A DNA stretch of 7,377 nucleotides from Anaeromyxobacter sp. (GTDB taxonomy: Bacteria > Myxococcota > Myxococcia > Myxococcales > Anaeromyxobacteraceae): contig JAHWYA010000071.1 in NCBI GenBank assembly GCA_020028115.1, positions 1 through 7,377 on the forward strand, written 5' to 3'. Below are positions 5,100-7,377 of this stretch, piece by piece. The position numbers and the translations under genes are program-made. The notes under the pieces are model-generated. The model saw only the letters and a program-made list of their open reading frames with translations. It made no database searches and was not told the origin of the DNA. Numbering within the stretch: position 1 is the stretch's first letter; each line of letters opens with the position of its first letter.

Positions 5100-5128
5100 T
5101 TGACCCGCCCGCCTCGCGCTGCTAAACA
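5100..5128 (+). promoter_or_regulatory. Promoter candidate for the M50 protease-trpS-scpA group
   Basis: TTGACC (5100-5105, 5 of 6 to the -35 consensus) is exactly 17 bases from TAAACA (5123-5128, 3 of 6), with TGC before it as an extended -10. Transcription would start near 5135, 20 bases before the TTG start at 5155. It lies in the only sizeable gap upstream of three tightly spaced genes. Confidence 0.5.
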
Positions 5129-5154
5129 CCCGATTTCCTTTCGCGAGGCTCCAG

Positions 5155-5805
5155 TTGGACCAGGCCGTGCTCCTCGAGCGGGTGATGTTGCTCATCCCGC
5201 TCATCCTCTCCCTGACCGTTCACGAGTTCTGCCACGCCTGGACGGCGTGGCGGCTTGGCGACGACACGGCCGCCCGCCTCGGGCGCCTGACGCTGAACCC
5301 GATCCCCCACATCGACCCGATCGGCACGCTGCTGCTGCCGCTCGCGGGGATCCCGTTCGGCTGGGCGAAGCCCGTGCCGGTCGACGTCCGCCGGATCCGG
5401 CGGGACGTCTCGATGGCGAAGGGGAGCATCCTCATCTCGGCGGCGGGGCCGATATCCAACCTGACCCTCGCCGTCCTCGCGGCGATCGTCTACGCGCTCC
5501 TCATCCGCTTCGCGCCGGAGACGGTGGGGCGCGGCGAGGCTGCGGGGGTGCTCCTCGCCATCTTCGTGCAGGTGAACGTCGCGCTCGCGATCTTCAACCT
5601 CCTTCCCATCCCGCCGCTCGATGGGAGCCACGTGGCGGAGGCGCTGATGCCCTACCGCCTCCGCGGCGCGTGGGAGACGTTCGCGCGGCTCTCGCCGTTC
5701 GTGCTCCTCGCGTTCTTCTTCTTCGGGCGGGGGCTCCTCACCGGTCCCCGCAACTTCGTGATGGGTCTGCTCAACGGACTCGTCCAGGCCATCGCCGGCG
5801 CCTAG
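5155..5805 (+). CDS. Site-2-protease-like M50 family membrane zinc metallopeptidase
   Basis: The 216-residue integral membrane protein has the M50B (site-2 protease/SpoIVFB-like) signature. HEFCH (23-27, HExxH) in the first membrane segment supplies two zinc ligands and the catalytic Glu. NLLPIPPLDG (148-157) is the second motif, with Asp156 as third zinc ligand. FGWAKPVPVDV (68-78) and AAGPISN (96-102) are typical of the compact bacterial subgroup that lacks a PDZ domain. Hydrophobic segments lie at about 7-24, 91-118, 129-151 and 180-192. Family members cut transmembrane substrates, often anti-sigma factors; the substrate here is unknown. The start is a rare TTG at 5155, chosen because GAGG (5145-5148) sits 6 bases upstream and the hydrophobic N-terminus then has normal length. 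No ATG lies upstream within the gap in this frame. trpS follows after 17 bases, implying cotranscription. Confidence 0.87.
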   Translation: MDQAVLLERVMLLIPLILSLTVHEFCHAWTAWRLGDDTAARLGRLTLNPIPHIDPIGTLLLPLAGIPFGWAKPVPVDVRRIRRDVSMAKGSILISAAGPISNLTLAVLAAIVYALLIRFAPETVGRGEAAGVLLAIFVQVNVALAIFNLLPIPPLDGSHVAEALMPYRLRGAWETFARLSPFVLLAFFFFGRGLLTGPRNFVMGLLNGLVQAIAGA

Positions 5806-5822
5806 CGCGCGAAGGAAGGCTC

Positions 5823-6815
5823 ATGACCGAGCAGCGCCCCGTCGTCGTCAGCGGCATGCGCCCCACCGGGCGGCTCCACCTCGGCCACCTCCACGGCGCG
5901 CTCGCGAACTGGGTCCGGCTCCAGGCCGACCACGACTGCTACTTCTTCAGCGCGGACTGGCACGCCCTCACGACGAGCTACGACCGGACCGAGGTGGTGA
6001 AGCAGTCCGAGCGGGAGATGTTCGTCGACTTCATCGCCGCCGGGATCGACCCGCAGAAGGCGACGCTCTTCGTGCAGAGCCAGGTGAAGCAGCACGCCGA
6101 GCTCTTCCTGCTCCTCGGGATGATCACGCCGCTCGGCTGGCTCGAGCGCTCCCCGTCGTACAAGGAGATGCGCGAGAACATCACCGACCGCGACCTCGCG
6201 CTGTACGGCTTCCTCGGCTACCCGGTCCTCATGACCGCCGACATCATCCTCTACAAGGCGACGCGCGTGCCGGTGGGCGCGGACCAGGTCTCGCACCTCG
6301 AGCTGTGCCGCGAGATCGTCCGGCGCTTCAACTTCCACTACGGCGAGGTCTTCCCCGAGCCGCAGCCGCTCCTCACCGAGGCCCCGAAGGTGCTCGGCAC
6401 CGACGGCCGGAAGATGTCGAAGAGCTACGGGAACGCCATCGACCTCGGCGAGAGCGCCGAGACCACGACGAAGAAGATCATGGGGATGGTGACCGATCCC
6501 GCGCGCAAGCGCCGGCAGGACCCGGGGAACCCGGACGTCTGCGGGATCTACTACCTCCACAAGGTCTACTCGACGCCGGACACGGTCGCCTGGGTCGATC
6601 AGAACTGCCGCACCGCCGGGATCGGCTGCGTGGACTGCAAGAAGAAGCTGCTCGAGAAGCTCGCGCCGGACCAGGAGCGGATGCGCGAGAAGCGCGAGGC
6701 GCTCCTCGCCCGGCCGAAGGACCTCGACGACCTCGTCGAGCTCGGGACGCGCCGCGCGCGGGAGACCGCCGAGCGGACGATGGTCCAGGTCCGCGAGGCG
6801 ATGCGGATCGGCTAG
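5823..6815 (+). CDS. trpS: Tryptophanyl-tRNA synthetase, with a predicted [4Fe-4S]-type cysteine motif
   Basis: This 330-residue class I aminoacyl-tRNA synthetase charges tRNA-Trp with tryptophan using ATP in the cytoplasm. SGMRPTGRLHLGHLHGA (10-26) contains the HIGH motif as HLGH (19-22), and GRKMSKSYGN (195-204) contains KMSKS (197-201). ADWHALTT (44-51) and LMTADIILYKA (136-146) are typical active-site segments. Length is normal. Cys240, Cys262, Cys269 and Cys272 form C-x21-C-x6-C-x2-C, nearly the spacing known for the iron-sulfur-binding TrpRS of Thermotoga maritima (C-x22-C-x6-C-x2-C). ATG 5823 was chosen because AAGGA (5812-5816) lies 6 bases upstream and the protein then starts just before the HIGH region. 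The frame stays open upstream to 5100, but that part overlaps the M50 gene and shows no synthetase sequence. scpA begins 15 bases after the stop. Confidence 0.95.
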   Translation: MTEQRPVVVSGMRPTGRLHLGHLHGALANWVRLQADHDCYFFSADWHALTTSYDRTEVVKQSEREMFVDFIAAGIDPQKATLFVQSQVKQHAELFLLLGMITPLGWLERSPSYKEMRENITDRDLALYGFLGYPVLMTADIILYKATRVPVGADQVSHLELCREIVRRFNFHYGEVFPEPQPLLTEAPKVLGTDGRKMSKSYGNAIDLGESAETTTKKIMGMVTDPARKRRQDPGNPDVCGIYYLHKVYSTPDTVAWVDQNCRTAGIGCVDCKKKLLEKLAPDQERMREKREALLARPKDLDDLVELGTRRARETAERTMVQVREAMRIG

Positions 6816-6830
6816 CCTGTCCCCCCCGGG

Positions 6831-7377
6831 ATGACGACCTCCAGGCACTCCGACACGCGCGACGCGGTCGACGCCGACGAGCCGACCGCACGGGCCGCCG
6901 CGGACGCGTTCCGCGTCGCGCTCCCGCCGCTGCGCGCCGGGGAGCCGCCGTTCGAGGGGCCGCTCGACCTCATCCTGCACCTCGTGAAGGAGCACGAGGT
7001 CGACCTGTTCGACATCCCGATCGCGAAGATCACGGAGAGCTACCTCGCGACGCTCGAGGCGCTCCGGGAGCTCGACATCGACCTCGCGGGCGAGTTCCTG
7101 CACATGGCCGCGCAGCTCGTCCTCATGAAGTCGAAGCTGCTCCTGCCGCGGACGGAGGTCGCGGAGGACGCGCCCTCGGCGGACGACGCCGGCGTGGACC
7201 CGCGCGCCGAGCTCGTGCGGCGGCTGCTCGAGTACCAGAAGTACAAGGCGGCGGGCGAGGAGCTCGGCTCGCGCGACATCCTCGAGCGGTCGGTCTTCGT
7301 CCGGCGCGCCCGCGCCGAGCGGCCCTCCGCGCCGGAGGGGCCGGAGGGGCTCGCGGACGTCTCGGTCTTCAAGCTCA
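6831..7377 (+). CDS. scpA: ScpA, segregation and condensation protein A (N-terminal part; 3' end outside window)
   Basis: ScpA is the kleisin subunit of the bacterial SMC condensin, joining SMC heads with ScpB to organise and segregate chromosomes. The first 182 residues are present and the frame is still open at the right edge. FEGPLDLILHLVKEHEVDLF (41-60), DIPIAKITESYLATLE (61-76) and EFLHMAAQLVLMKSKLLLP (88-106) are the conserved N-terminal kleisin region that contacts SMC. LVRRLLEYQKYKAAGEELG (128-146) follows, as in the family. About 35 residues before FEGPLDL (rich in Asp, Ala, Arg) are extra compared with short ScpA proteins and look like a disordered extension. ATG 6831 is the first start after the in-frame trpS stop. 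No Shine-Dalgarno is visible in the C-rich 15-base spacer, so translation may depend on coupling to trpS. Confidence 0.92.
   Translation, partial: MTTSRHSDTRDAVDADEPTARAAADAFRVALPPLRAGEPPFEGPLDLILHLVKEHEVDLFDIPIAKITESYLATLEALRELDIDLAGEFLHMAAQLVLMKSKLLLPRTEVAEDAPSADDAGVDPRAELVRRLLEYQKYKAAGEELGSRDILERSVFVRRARAERPSAPEGPEGLADVSVFKL

Noticed and set aside
5100..5822. In-frame extension of trpS back to a TTG at 5100, giving a 571-residue protein
   Set aside because: The extra 241 residues are a Pro/Arg-rich shadow of the M50 gene in another frame. TrpRS similarity begins at 5823, which has a good ribosome binding site.
5802..7103. A 433-codon open frame on the minus strand opposite trpS and scpA
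   Set aside because: It is antisense to two clearly recognised genes. Its composition (Arg, Glu, Leu, Val, Asp) is what high third-position GC produces on the opposite strand, and no family motif was seen.

Overview
The window is extremely GC-rich, with almost every third codon position G or C. It carries ordinary bacterial chromosomal genes, nearly all on the + strand. The gene set and order (glnD; an ATP-grasp ligase; KGG-repeat proteins; an orphan HTH-receiver regulator; yciO; xerD; an M50 protease; trpS; scpA) suggest a high-GC myxobacterium-like organism (Myxococcota, for example an Anaeromyxobacter relative). That assignment is an inference from composition and synteny memory and was not checked against any database. 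No tRNA, rRNA, CRISPR array, insertion sequence or phage gene was seen. Long minus-strand open frames occur opposite most genes, but they are the shadow frames expected in DNA of this composition.

Layout. At 1-905 is the C-terminal third of GlnD, the PII uridylyltransferase/nitrogen sensor, with both ACT domains. A 141-base gap follows, holding a small hairpin and a 7-bp inverted repeat. At 1047-1994 is a RimK/LysX-like ATP-grasp ligase. Its last 8 bases overlap the start of a 135-residue protein made of 20-residue KGG repeats (1987-2394). A 66-residue paralog with fewer repeats follows (2434-2634), and this group ends at a strong 11-bp hairpin (2661-2685). The KGG proteins resemble bacterial stress proteins (GsiB type) and the 20-mer of plant group 1 LEA proteins. 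The block therefore looks like a small stress or desiccation operon with a ligase of unknown substrate at its head.

At 2813-3442 is an orphan regulator with an N-terminal excisionase/MerR-like helix-turn-helix and a C-terminal receiver domain, the reverse of the usual order. A promoter-like pair (TTGACG, 17 bases, TACGAA) abuts a perfect 12-bp palindrome just upstream. This places the start at 2813 rather than at the earlier in-frame starts and suggests possible autoregulation.

From 3507 the genes look like housekeeping genes: yciO (YrdC-fold protein), xerD (chromosome dimer resolution), a site-2-protease-like M50 membrane peptidase, trpS, and the start of scpA (condensin kleisin), which runs off the right edge. 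The last three are closely packed (gaps of 17 and 15 bases) and are probably cotranscribed from a promoter-like sequence at 5100-5128. TrpS carries a four-cysteine motif of the kind that binds a [4Fe-4S] cluster in Thermotoga maritima TrpRS.

Most of the window is conventional. The parts most worth a second look are the ATP-grasp/KGG-repeat operon and the inverted HTH-receiver regulator with its palindromic promoter.
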